DNA of 64,000 nt from Paracentrotus lividus. Its lineage: Eukaryota > Echinodermata > Echinoidea > Camarodonta > Echinidae. The notes under the pieces are model-generated. The model saw only the letters and a list, made by a program, of their open reading frames with translations. It had not been told where the DNA came from and made no database searches. This document shows, one piece after another, positions 32,277 through 49,468 of the stretch. A program made the position numbers and the translations under genes. The DNA is taken from NCBI GenBank assembly GCA_940671915.1, contig CALNVZ010003433.1, forward strand, positions 29,225,840 to 29,289,839. Direction: 5' to 3'. Position 1 is the stretch's first letter, and every line of letters starts with the position of its first letter.

Positions 32277-34506
32277 TGGCAGTCTGGCCGCACCTGTCAT
32301 GTCGCGTCGCCGACAGATGGATGGTGGCGCGCGCTGAACTAATCGACTATAAACCAAATGATACATATAGTATGGTAGACAAAATGAGACAAATCGAATA
32401 GAATTAATTATAGTTTCAAGTTTCAAGTTTCATTTATTTCCACAAATCAACATGACAAAGCAATATACATTATACAAAGCAACAATTTAAATGCATTTAC
32501 ATATTACAAATATAATATATTTACAATCAAGAAGAAAAGTGGAGGAGCCTAAAGAAAAGCAGAGCTTGTTGTGGATAGGCTCCAATAAGGAATAATACAA
32601 AAACATTGCTCAAATGAAGGAAATAACCGTTAAAAGGAAAAAGGAATTAAACAAAAGGAGAAGAACCGTTAAAAGAGGATAGAAAAGATAGAAAGAAGAA
32701 TTCACAGGAACGGGGACACACGGATACATTACAGAAGGGGTAACAGTTGAAAAGACATATTTGTAAGGGGATCTGCAGCTGGTATAAGAAAGCAAAATAT
32801 TACGTCACACCTTGCAAGAGGACACATATAAAGATACAGACAAGTTCAAAACATCCAGTCCTATTCGCAAAGGTGAGGGAGTACAAAAATTAATACGTAA
32901 ACCAAACAGGTCATGCCTGGTCATGCGGCATTGTTCAAGATAAATTACGTGTATAAACTTGAGAGAATGAACTTAATGATCTTTTATGATCTGAATAGGT
33001 CAGTGTGTTATGTGTTCTGGTTTTGGGGAAATGGTATAGTCCTATGCAAAAGCTTGACGAGTAGGGTAGTTATGCACTTCATATATTTTGTACATTGAGC
33101 TGAGTGCTCGGGCAATTCGTTTTTTATTCATTTGAAACATAAAGAGAACCCAATTGAAGATTAAATATATATGAACTTTTTAAAATACGTCTTTCAAAAT
33201 AGAGAGGGTTGTATGAGCTTGTATCTCGAGTTGGAGATAATACGTATTGCCATTTTTTTGTATATTAAAATTGTTCAGTTGGAGTTTAAGAGTTGCCCCA
33301 GGCAAGAACGGCATCATTCAAATACAGTTGTCATAAAGTGCAATATATAACATATGCATTACATAGGATGGAAACAATTGACTTCAATGTGTACATCACA
33401 CTATAGAGGCAGTATAATTGTATGTGTCTTCCATTTCATTTTTCATCAATAAAAATACTAGAAATTTAATAAGGCACATGTTTTATTGAACATTATTTAA
33501 TATCACATTGCCAGGTAGATTTGAAACAGAGTTACTAAAATCTGAAATTTGTTTTGTTTACATTAATGAAAGTCTGTTTGCAAATATCCAATTACACACA
33601 CAATCATAGTAATTCATTATTAACAATATCAAGAAGCGTTTTAGGATTACGGTGTGAAAAATAAACACTTGAATCATCAGCATATAATATGAATGATAAC
33701 AAACGAGATGAGTATTGAAAATCATTTATATATATTGTAAAAATTAATGAGCCTAAAATGCTACCTTGTGGAATTCCACATGCATGTAACAGGTTTAGTA
33801 TTAGACTTTATATCCTTATCTAAGATTGTTTTGCATTGAGAGTGTACACAAGGAGAAAAGAATAGTTTAACTAAGAAAACGTTTCTCGAAAATAGTTCGT
33901 TTTCTTCATGACGTCACGCATAGTACATTTTTCCCTAGGGAAAAACTGGACTATACGTTTTTCCGCCCCCCCCCCCACCCTATTCAGAGTTGCGCACGCG
34001 AGCGGTGCTACTCTGCTGCTTTTACCTGAATTCTCCACTGCATGCGCGCATGCCACGGGAAACTTTCGGCGAGCTGAGCTGAATGCACTGACCAGGTGCG
34101 CAACAGCTGAATTTTGTTTGTAAACAGACAAAATGGCTGCCTCCACTAGTTGCCAGATTGATGGTAATAACGGAATTTCAGCAGTATAAATGACGAGGAA
34201 ATTGTGGATTTCAAAAACTCGACTGACAGCGTTAATACTCAGAAACAAATTAAGTTATGCTGTATCTATATTCGTGAATTTGTTCACAAATTGATGGTGT
34301 GAGTTGTGATGAGATCGACATCAATCACTCGATTCAGCGCTCGCAAATTTTTCGTCGTGCTCGAACAAAAACGGGCGCTTTGTAAGTACTTGTACTTATT
34401 GGATCCAGAGAAAGGTAAGCCTAGACTATATAATTTTGTTCATTAAAAAATTAAAAGGTGGAAAGGGATATAAAACAAATAATACAATGACTCATTCTCA
34501 GAAACA

Positions 34507-34618
34507 GGTTAAAACTATTCGCACTCAGGAAACATACATAGTACTATTCTCTCTCGGCCGATGCCCTCGAGAGAATAGTACTATGTGATGTTCCCTTCGA
34601 TGCGAATAGTTTTAAACC
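34507..34618. repeat. 112-bp hairpin-forming inverted repeat
   Basis: Arms of about 48 bp pair across a short centre near 34,560: AAAACTATTCGCA and AGAGAATAGTACTATGT occur in both orientations. It sits at the right edge of the insert that breaks the LINE. Confidence 0.7.
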
Positions 34619-35322
34619 AGATCCTCGATTGTCATTGTATATTTTATACTACTCATTTAAAGATACAAATGTTTTCTATTGATAGCTTTTGTTACCACTC
34701 CATAGGCCTTCCCTCTGAACCCATAATGATAAAGTTTTTTAAAGATAGTGTGATCAATTGTGTGAAGGCCTTGGCGAAGTCCAAAAATAAACCGACTGTC
34801 ATAGGACAACGATTGTCTAAAGCAGAATGCATAATCTTATTGATAAAATGAAGAATAGCATGAGAAGTAGTGTGTTTTCGCGAAATCCAAAATTGACTAT
34901 TTGATAGAATTTTTTGACGGGTGTAAAAAATTTATAGTTCGTTATTCAATAGCCGTTCGAGGATTGGGGGAATAGGTCGGTAATGAGAAATTGGTCTATT
35001 ATTATTATTAATACATTCTTGTGGCGTCTCACTTTTAAAAATTGGAATTACTTTTGCTATCTTAATTGTAATCTGGAACTACACCAATGTCGACATTGAG
35101 GTAATTAAATGTATATCTTAGGGGCTTTACTATTTCATTAATAATGTTCTTTAATAAGCCATTTGTTATATTGTCAAAACCAGGGCTTTGCTATTCACGA
35201 TACCTATTACTTCTTTCTCATTGGTATAGGTAACAGAAATAGAGAATTGAGTAGAAGTTGGAAGGTAATCATTAAAGGATATTGTGGTAGTTGGTATAGT
35301 TTGCGCTAAATTTTGACCTATA

Positions 35323-36144
35323 CCGAGTGAGTAAAAAAAAAATTTACACCTAGAAAAATTTCATAAAAAGAACATTTCCTATTTTTTAACCATATTCTAA
35401 AGAGTACTCCTCCTGCCATCTATCTGGTACCTATTTTTGTGTGTAGTCTTTAGCATGATGAACATGACGCATTGTATTGCGAACAAGGCCCCAAATTTCG
35501 GAATGTGGCCAGAATGGGACGTAAAATCCAAAACAACAAAAAGCTAGAAAAAAAGCCAACTCATCCTTATGAAAAAAAAAAATAGCATGACTTTTACAGA
35601 AATGTCCCCGCTTAAAACTTAGCATGTGTTGGTCGAACGCATATATTGAGGCTACAGTTTGTATAAAATGAATTATAATATAGAAGTCGCAGGCAATGGT
35701 GACCACACCCGTCCAAAGTACAAAATAACACTGTTTCAAAAAGACTTAGGAGGCATTTTAGGGTCTTGTTCAGTGGCAATTTGCTTTTATGGTACTCATT
35801 CGCGCAATACATTCACAAGAGTTAATCTTTTTCATACAAAATGTAGTGCAATATATGTCAACCATCCAATTATAAGCGGAAGACAATTGTCGTAAAAAGT
35901 ATGCTATAATCACTGGATGCGATAGTATGTCCTTTCTCTATTTTTTGTTTGTTTGTTTTACTCCTATCTGGCACAATTCTAATGTACAGTTTCACACAAA
36001 TGTTCCCAGCGTAAAAACATACCAACAAAATGGTACAAAAGATGCGGAGGAGTACTCTTTCGGAATATGTTAAAATAATGGGTTTAATAATTTGGTTCTT
36101 CTTTTGACATTTTCTAAGGTGTGAAAGTTTTTTGACTCACTCGG
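35323..36144. mobile_element. 822-bp TIR element (Tc1/mariner-like, TA target duplication)
   Basis: Ends are CCGAGTGAGT and its complement, each flanked by TA (35321-35322 and 36145-36146). Imperfect inverted arms extend about 100 bp and include AGAGTACTCCTCC in both. It is inserted in the LINE; the LINE reading frame resumes on each side. No transposase motif was seen in the interior, so it is probably non-autonomous. Confidence 0.75.
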
Positions 36145-36449
36145 TAGTAGAAAAAATAATCATCATAAATATTGGCGAAAGTTGCTTCGTCTTCTTCAAT
36201 TATGGTGATGTAGGCCCAAGAGGGTCTATAAGCGACTTGCAAGACCTGAGCAAATCGAAAACGTATGCCTATGTGAAAAATCCTTTAAATTTGCTTTGAA
36301 CTTTGTTCGAAATGCACAGCTGCATGTCCCTTGCAAGCATTTTATCACATAAAAATTTTTTTGCATTAGCCTGAACATGGTTAAAAAGACCTTCGTTTAT
36401 TTCTTAACTCACGCGGAGAAGTTTTTGAAACCAGTTGTTCCTTCTAAAA

Positions 36450-39290
36450 GTAAATTTAAAAAATATATATAATATTTCTTTTTCTCTTCCATAACAGATG
36501 GTCTTCATCGATACGGAACGGAAACTATTGACATGCCATTTAGCCACAGGCTTGTCTGTTGGTCACATAAAAAATCCGATGGTTGGCCAAGTCAGATTGT
36601 AGTTTATTCTCAAAAGTCCGCCAGTCCTCATTCCAACTGGCTCTAGCAAACCTGAAAATAATAATGTAAACTGGCTCTCGTGTGTGACGGAGAAAAATGG
36701 ATGTACGCAATAATCGACATTCCCAATCGTGCCCCCCCCCCCTCTAAATATATCCTGAATCCGACCATGCCTCAAGCCAACCATATACGACGTTCGCATA
36801 AAGGTGGAATAATTTTTCTGGCTCACGCGACTATGTTGACCCCCTCCTACGGATTTTATTTTAAAATTTCTTTAGTGGTGCACCGCTTCACTCTGGGATC
36901 CTGGTAATTTTGGAACTCCCTCAACCCTCCAGGGATTTCTTACAAAAAAAATTTTCACCTCCCAGGATAGCATTTACAACTTTACTTATTTGGGCCCTTT
37001 TTGTTCACGCCGACCATACAACAAGGCCCACCAGTCCTACCCCAATATAAACACGTCTGAGGTGGAGAATTTATTGTTCTTTAAATTAAATCTATATATG
37101 GTTACAGGCTCGACTCTTTTGTCTAGGGAGGGATCAAAATTATTTTGGAGGGTCAGACATATTTATATTTATAAACCAAATGGAAATCCTAATCTCCCTA
37201 AATTATTGAAAAATTGATCACCAAACATAAATAAAATACAAATATCAAAACATTTACAGCCTGTCATCAAGGTAAACAAAATTAAGGGGAAAATATGACA
37301 TTAAGGTTAAAGGTTTTTATTCTTGTTTTCAGTAAAGAGGAATAAAATATCCGAATTTTCACCAATCTCGTTACTTACTTCACCTCCCTAGACTAAGTGA
37401 CTAACTGTCCCCAGAAATAATGAAAATTAACTAAAGAAAACAATAAAACAGTACACCATCAGCACACGTTCCTTGGGTAGGACTGAGGGGGCTTGATCGA
37501 ACCTGGAAAACACAAGGGGACCCAAAATGAGAAAATAATGACAAAATAGGGCATATGGGGTACAAAACTTTTTGGAAAAAGGTGCACGGGAACGGGTTGG
37601 GAGAATTCCAAAAATATAGCCGGGTCCCCGAAAAGTAAAATGCAGGGACAAACATTATCAGCAAAGAAATTAAAAGGTCAAAGCAAATATCATGTCACTG
37701 TATATAATAGCGGTAAAAAAAATATTCCACGTTTAATGACGGACAGTGGTATCTCATTTAGAAATAAAGCTCTGTATCGAAGTGTCGCAGGTAGTTGAAT
37801 AGTGATATTGAATTGAATTATTTATTTGTTTTTTATGTTAATTTATGTTTTGTTTTCAGTAGGAGCACGAGGATTAATAACAAGCATCCAAGCGAGGTAC
37901 CTCTCTTGGATATTAACCTAATGTAAGTAAGGCCTACAATATGGACAATCCATGAAGAGTTTGTAAATATTGTTGGCCCCGGTAAAACTAATAACAAAAA
38001 TGCTTTCAAAACGGGTACATTTCAGGCTCCACTAGCCACAAGAATTTGAAGTAAAGGTGCTTATTTTTATCATTATAGTAGAGAGTTTAGCCTAAGGCAT
38101 GTGTATAAATTTAATTATCCATTGTGTAATGCAGCATAAGAATTATAAGGCTCTTAAAGACAAAGGGGCCGCTAATACAAATTCAACGAATCCCGGGGGC
38201 CAGAATAACCCCAGTCTCCCCTATATGTTTCAGCGCGCCACTGCACAACAGGATTTACGGCCTCGCGCTCGCTATATAAAGACAGTAGCCTAAGGTAGTT
38301 TTCTTACACTCTAGCAAAATCTCTTAGAATAAATGGTTAAACCTGTTAGACAAAATAATGTCGGCCTAAATTTATGGAATATAGCCATGGCCATGCGTCC
38401 CTGTTTAAAACAAAATCATAATTCAAGACTTCTGCGCTACGGAAATTACTATCCTGAAGAGATTTTAAATATCGTTTAGTGTATGTCCGCCCTTTAGCAT
38501 AATCCCTCGGTCTAAACAATGATACATGATACAATTAACTGAAGGCGCGACGACATATACAAACTAATAATTGTGACCAGATAATAAGTATTCCAAATGA
38601 GGTTTGCATGATTAAACGATAACCATTACTAAAATATTATTTCTAATTCCGGTCCGGAAGATTTGGTGTCAACACCAATAGTAGATGGTCTCGTGATCAG
38701 TACCGTAAATTCAACCTGATCCTAAAGATGCGGGAAAACAATATGATACGCCTACACGCTAGGAGTAAAAAGTCCTTGGACAGGGAGATTTTAATCGTTT
38801 ATTCATGGTTTGGTTTTCAAAACTTTGAGTTGATGAACAATTATCGAAATATGGATAGTATTACAAAAATTGTCTCTAAATGGTTATGTTTTGTTATAGA
38901 CTACCTCCCACTTCGAAGATCATGATTAGGCCTACTATATCTCACAGATGGGACGTCGGCGATTTGAAGAATAGAGTTCAGTGCGGATCCAGCAAGAGCG
39001 CGGATCGTGGGGGGGGGGGGGAGGGAAGGCGAAAGAGGCGCGAAAATGGAGATATCTAATCATATGGATTATCCCTAGGAGCTTACACTTCCCCCTACTT
39101 GGCTGCCTAGCCTAGAAACTTTAGAAAAATGAAATCCTCACCCCCCCCTATTGTTACACTCAACTATCCTTTCTCCCTCCTTGATCAGCATCTGATCACT
39201 CTGTAGTGCGCATTTCACTCCTCACTTTTCCAGTTCACGCAAATCCTTATTCTCAACCCCCCCACCCCTAACCCAACAACACACACACAC
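36450..39290. other. No gene recognised; one exon-like segment
   Basis: Repeat-rich DNA. An isolated 63-bp segment at 37860-37922 has good plus-strand splice sites (ttttcag and gtaagt) and one open frame reading RSTRINNKHPSEVPLLDINL, but no family was recognised. G-tracts occur at 36,727 and 39,008. Confidence 0.4.
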
Positions 39291-39670
39291 TAATTGTCTT
39301 ATCCTAATTCTGCTCCACATATTTTATTTCTTGTGTTTTCTCTCACCTACCCTAGTTTTCTTCTTGTCGTTTTCTCTCTACTCTTTCTACTCTCTCTCTA
39401 TCTCACACACACACACACCCCACCACACCACCCTCCCACACACCACACACCACACCTCTATGCTTGCTCACTCACTCTTGTAACATCTTCTCTCTCACTC
39501 TCTCTTCACTCAACTCAAATCCATAATAATAGCCTACGCACCACACCCCTTGGTTTTACCTTCTACTTTCTGTTACAAGAGCCCCCTCACCCCCCTAACA
39601 CCCCAAACCCACCATGTTTCCCCCTCTATAAATCTCTCTCTCTCTCTCTCTTTCTGTTCACCTCTCTTTC
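39290..39670. repeat. Pyrimidine-rich and CA-rich low-complexity tract
   Basis: CT and CACA/CACC microsatellite-like sequence on the plus strand. The 126-codon Ser/Leu/His/Pro-rich frame inside is a product of composition. Confidence 0.85.
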
Positions 39671-39956
39671 ATAATTATGAAACAAAATCAAATATAAGAG
39701 GAAAATGTGACTTTATCCATCTCCAAATTAGTTTAATTCTCTCTGTACATTGCCTGTAAAAACCACTCCAAACCTAGTCTACTTCCTTCCAATAAGAATA
39801 TAGAACATAATATAGTGCACACACAAGGAAGAGCTTTGCAAATGTAAAATAATTCAAGAATAACGCAAGTTTAGAATACAAAGTAATAATAGAACAATTT
39901 AAATATAGATTTGTAAGAAAAAGACAGAAGAACAATTTAAGAAAACAAAACATTAT

Positions 39957-40158
39957 ACTGTATAAGTGGTTATTTTCGCGGTGACTTTATTTTCGCGAAT
40001 TTCGCGAGTTGGTCTTCGCGAAAATTTCCACTTCAATACAAGGCTATTTATAGTAATGAAATCATCACCAAAATCGCGAAATTTTGCTCTCGCGAATTTC
40101 CCCAACTAGTCCAAAATCGCGAAAATATCTGGACGCGAAAATATTGGCTTATACAGTA
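39957..40158. mobile_element. CpG-rich MITE (ACTGTATAAGT family), well preserved
   Basis: Ends TACTGTATAAGTGG and, inverted, TACTGTATAAGCC. The interior is full of TTCGCGAA and TCGCGAAAAT words. 202 bp, non-coding. Confidence 0.75.
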
Positions 40159-40398
40159 GTCACTGAAAACAGAAACAAAGGATAATTGTGTGTACTTTAC
40201 AAAGCAAAGGCAAGCAAAATAATATATACATTTTCAGGCATTTCTGCACATGCACCAACCATACAAGAAGAAATACTATAATCAATAAATTTGGCAATAT
40301 TATTAAAACAAACGAGCACAAATCCAGGACATCAAAATGTAAAATCATGAATTAACCATTGCCTATTGAGTTCTCTCATTCCCATAGACTTAATACAG

Positions 40399-40580
40399 GG
40401 AACCTAGGTTGTGTTCCACCAAGTTATTGTAAGTTACAAATGACTTTACGGATGACTGGTGATCAATTCTTGTGCTAAACGATTAATCAAGTGATTAGTA
40501 TAGCACCCAAGAGCATGTTCCAGTCATTCCTAAAGTCATTTGTAAATTTACGAACAACTTAGTGAAACACCCCTGGTTCC
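40399..40580. mobile_element. 182-bp MITE with about 60-bp arms
   Basis: Arms pair through TTACAAATGACTTTACGGAT on the left and TTACAAATGACTTTAGGAAT read from the right, each followed by GACTGG. Ends are GGAACC in both. Confidence 0.75.
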
Positions 40581-43106
40581 AGTAGACAAACCCTCAATAG
40601 AAAACAAACATAATAAATTACAATAGTATGTGTATATGCACAATAGTCATTACATAAATTTGCCTACAAGAACAAGAGGGCAGCAGAGAGTACATATCGT
40701 GGAAAGTAGAAATACATGAAGAGATACATATAACACTGAAAACATCTAGCAATAATCGTGTTAAATTTAACACCACCCTAGCTTACCTAAGGTGTTGAAT
40801 GTACACCATCTATGGTTTCAAGATATGCCTGTATAATGTACTAGCAATAATATAACTCTGGTTCATATCAACTTGGTCTATTAATGGTTGGTCCAATTCC
40901 TTGGTTGTTTAATATTTCTTTTTGCATTTCTTGGTTATCCCATAATTTCTACAAAATATCCATGCCTTTCTTCTTTAGAAATGTCCATCATTTAGTACTT
41001 GTAGTTTCATTTCTTATTTGGACAATTAAATAAACTTTAAATCATGACCATTACCCAGGAATACATCCCAAAATCCATTGAATACATAAACTTACATATT
41101 TATTATAAATATTAAAATTTTTGGTAAAAATTCTGAATGCATACTTATAGAAAAAAAAGATAAACATCAGAAATGCTACAAATGCATTCCATCTAATTTG
41201 GCATCTTGTAAACATGACACAGTGTATAAAACACAGTAGTTTTTTTAAGAATAGCAACATGCACAATCATGTAGATATGCATTCTAGAAAAACATTGTAT
41301 CTATTTCAAACATGTACTGTTTTTCAATTGGACGAATCAAGAAAATGGAATGTTATCAATGGTCATAAACTACAATTATATATGATGGAGTAATCTAAAT
41401 ATATCTTGTTTGAGAAAAATCACCATGAATACCATAATTACCCCCAAATATAAATACTTTGAAATGATTATAATCTAAATCATTGTCTGTATATAGAATT
41501 TATATACCTGTTTATGCAAAAGGTAAATTAGAAAAAAAAAGAGAGTAAATTTTAAAAAGTCTGATAAACCATGTTTTCCAGTATCATATGTCAGGATCTC
41601 CGTTCTTGCCCGTCAACCACTTAATATCCAACAAACAAACTTAATTCTAGGAGTTGTTAACATTCCTTTTTTTCAACAAAATAAATTATACTCAAAAGAA
41701 ACAACGTAATAAAATATATAAAAGCACTTGTGATATGACTAATGCATACTCTGCAATGTTGTTCAAGCATAAATAGTGGGTAGATATACATTGTACATTG
41801 TACCTCAGGACACTGACACCTCTAAAGTGATTGGTTATGCGGCGGTCACAAGTCTTAGGCTACGAGGCACGTGCCATCAACGTAGCCTGCGTTAAATGTA
41901 CAATGCACGCACAGGTCCTGGGTCAACTTCTGCGATTCCTGCGTTTCTGTAGTTAAGGGTATTGTAAAAACTTCCTGAACGTCGTACATGCTTTGTACCT
42001 GCAAGGTACCTCCGCTGCACAAATTTTCTACGAAATCCATTGTAGGGAGTTGCATGTCGAAGGTACGGCGATTTGTGAGCGCTGCATTACAAATGAAATA
42101 TTAGCCACTGTGGTCACCTAAATTTTTCTTCTAAAAAAATGAAAGCTAGTAAATGTAGCTGAGCTTATATCCGTTCAAAGTACTTTTTAATCTACAATGT
42201 TTTCTTAATTACTCAAAACAAAAGATAAATTATTCAACACCATTGTTCAAAAGACATGTTAGTGATTCATAATATACAGTTTTATTGTCAGGATCAACTC
42301 ATAATATTATTGATTTCTTATCCCCAAATGTCGAGATCCAGTGCCAAGAGTACAATGAACCCACTTTCAAGTTAATGCAAGGCAGATTACACGTGTAGCT
42401 CCTTTTATACAAATGTGACCAAAGTCAACTGCGGCAGGCAAATCTACACGTTGTGTTATACAGTCTGTGTCAAAAAATGGTACAGTCGGGGGAAAAAATC
42501 ATTTAGGTGTGAAATCTTTTCATATAATGTGTGTCTTTGGTGCCAAATTAAAGCCAAAAGATTTTTCTTGCTGATGCGCTTTGTCCTGTATAATTTGCTT
42601 TCGTAAAACAAAAGTTATATGCTAAGTTTTGTGCGACGAGGAACAAATCGGAGTTGCGCAATTCTATTGTTCTGGAGCGCTGAATTCACGGTCATTATGC
42701 GAAATCATACACAAAGGCATGGGTCAGCGTGCGAAGAAGGGATTTTTCTTGATTGTAGAAAATTAGTCATATCTCAAAAAATACTGCACCAAATGTGATG
42801 AAAAAAATTGTAGAAGAAAGTCTAATTTCCCTGCTTTAAAAAATACCAAACAATATCAGGATGTCATTTATCTTCATACTATAAAAAAATGTTTTCCACT
42901 TGTACCATTTTATTTGACACAGACTGTATACCAAACATAAATATTAAAGTGACACCAGCGTGATGAACTTTTAACACTTCTCTCACCTGTCACCTGTATT
43001 TTGCTGACATTGTACGTCTATTCAACAATATTAAACAGATTACTGCATTGTACTGGATGGAGTGAAATTCAAGAGTTGATATCTTTGAGAGCAGGAAAAT
43101 ATTTAG
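40581..43106. other. No gene recognised
   Basis: AT-rich DNA beyond the LIX1 3' end. A segment at about 41,880-41,960 shares CTGGGTCAACTTCTGCGATT and the following words with 26,530-26,565, so a further dispersed repeat is present. Confidence 0.5.
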
Positions 43107-43717
43107 NNNNNNNNNNNNNNNNNNNNNNNNNNNNNNNNNNNNNNNNNNNNNNNNNNNNNNNNNNNNNNNNNNNNNNNNNNNNNNNNNNNNNNNNNNNNNN
43201 NNNNNNNNNNNNNNNNNNNNNNNNNNNNNNNNNNNNNNNNNNNNNNNNNNNNNNNNNNNNNNNNNNNNNNNNNNNNNNNNNNNNNNNNNNNNNNNNNNNN
43301 NNNNNNNNNNNNNNNNNNNNNNNNNNNNNNNNNNNNNNNNNNNNNNNNNNNNNNNNNNNNNNNNNNNNNNNNNNNNNNNNNNNNNNNNNNNNNNNNNNNN
43401 NNNNNNNNNNNNNNNNNNNNNNNNNNNNNNNNNNNNNNNNNNNNNNNNNNNNNNNNNNNNNNNNNNNNNNNNNNNNNNNNNNNNNNNNNNNNNNNNNNNN
43501 NNNNNNNNNNNNNNNNNNNNNNNNNNNNNNNNNNNNNNNNNNNNNNNNNNNNNNNNNNNNNNNNNNNNNNNNNNNNNNNNNNNNNNNNNNNNNNNNNNNN
43601 NNNNNNNNNNNNNNNNNNNNNNNNNNNNNNNNNNNNNNNNNNNNNNNNNNNNNNNNNNNNNNNNNNNNNNNNNNNNNNNNNNNNNNNNNNNNNNNNNNNN
43701 NNNNNNNNNNNNNNNNN
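43107..43717. other. Assembly gap (611 N)
   Basis: An unbroken run of N. The right edge is a run of C directly at the gap. It lies just beyond the LIX1 stop exon, so part of the LIX1 3' UTR is probably missing. Long frames across it are artefacts. Confidence 0.99.
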
Positions 43718-43824
43718 CCCCCCCCCTTCTTAAACCAAAACATGTACAGTAGTTTCTCCATGAATACATGTATTAGTGTGTGCCAAAAAGGAGGATGTGT
43801 ATTGGAAAAGTTCTTAATAGGGAA

Positions 43825-49144
<5,320 letters not shown>

Positions 49145-49468
49145 GACTGCAGATATGTCGACCTCTTGGAATAACGTTCAAAGTAAAGAGTCTTTGTTTG
49201 GAGTTAATTATCCAATGATGTCTTCTTCTTGAACGTTTAAAAGGTAATGCTTCTCTTGGATGAACTCCAACAATGTCTTGTCTTCCTCTGGCAACAACGT
49301 TCAAATCAATGTTTCTCCAATAGGATAATCCAAATTTGGCAAGTTGGTTGAACTACATGTAATGTTTCAAAACAAAGTCTGGTTTACATCATGGAGCAGT
49401 AGACTGTATATCAGAGTTACATTGTAAGTGTAAAATACTGCACATGAACAGTCATCAACGCTGCAGAT

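Larger units (their letters stand above)
32404..36450 (-). mobile_element. Decayed CR1/L2-like LINE, interrupted by two insertions
   Basis: Minus-strand frames run in the right order for a non-LTR reverse transcriptase. At about 36.15-36.4 kb there is an N-terminal RT region ending IANIYDDYF. At 35.2-35.3 kb come TIPTTTISFNDYLPTS-type residues. At about 34.65-35.0 kb there are KIMHSAL and DFAKAF residues. At about 33.6-33.79 kb are GIPQGSIL and YADDSSVYF (catalytic box). From 32.9 to 33.5 kb are C-terminal motifs, then a T-rich 3' end near 32,404. There are many stops. An 822-bp TIR element (35,323-36,144) and a roughly 0.74-kb insert (about 33.87-34.62 kb) interrupt it. The exact 5' edge is uncertain. 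Confidence 0.75.

Noticed and set aside
39294..39674. 126-codon Ser/Leu/His/Pro-rich frame
   Set aside because: Low-complexity CT/CA microsatellite sequence.
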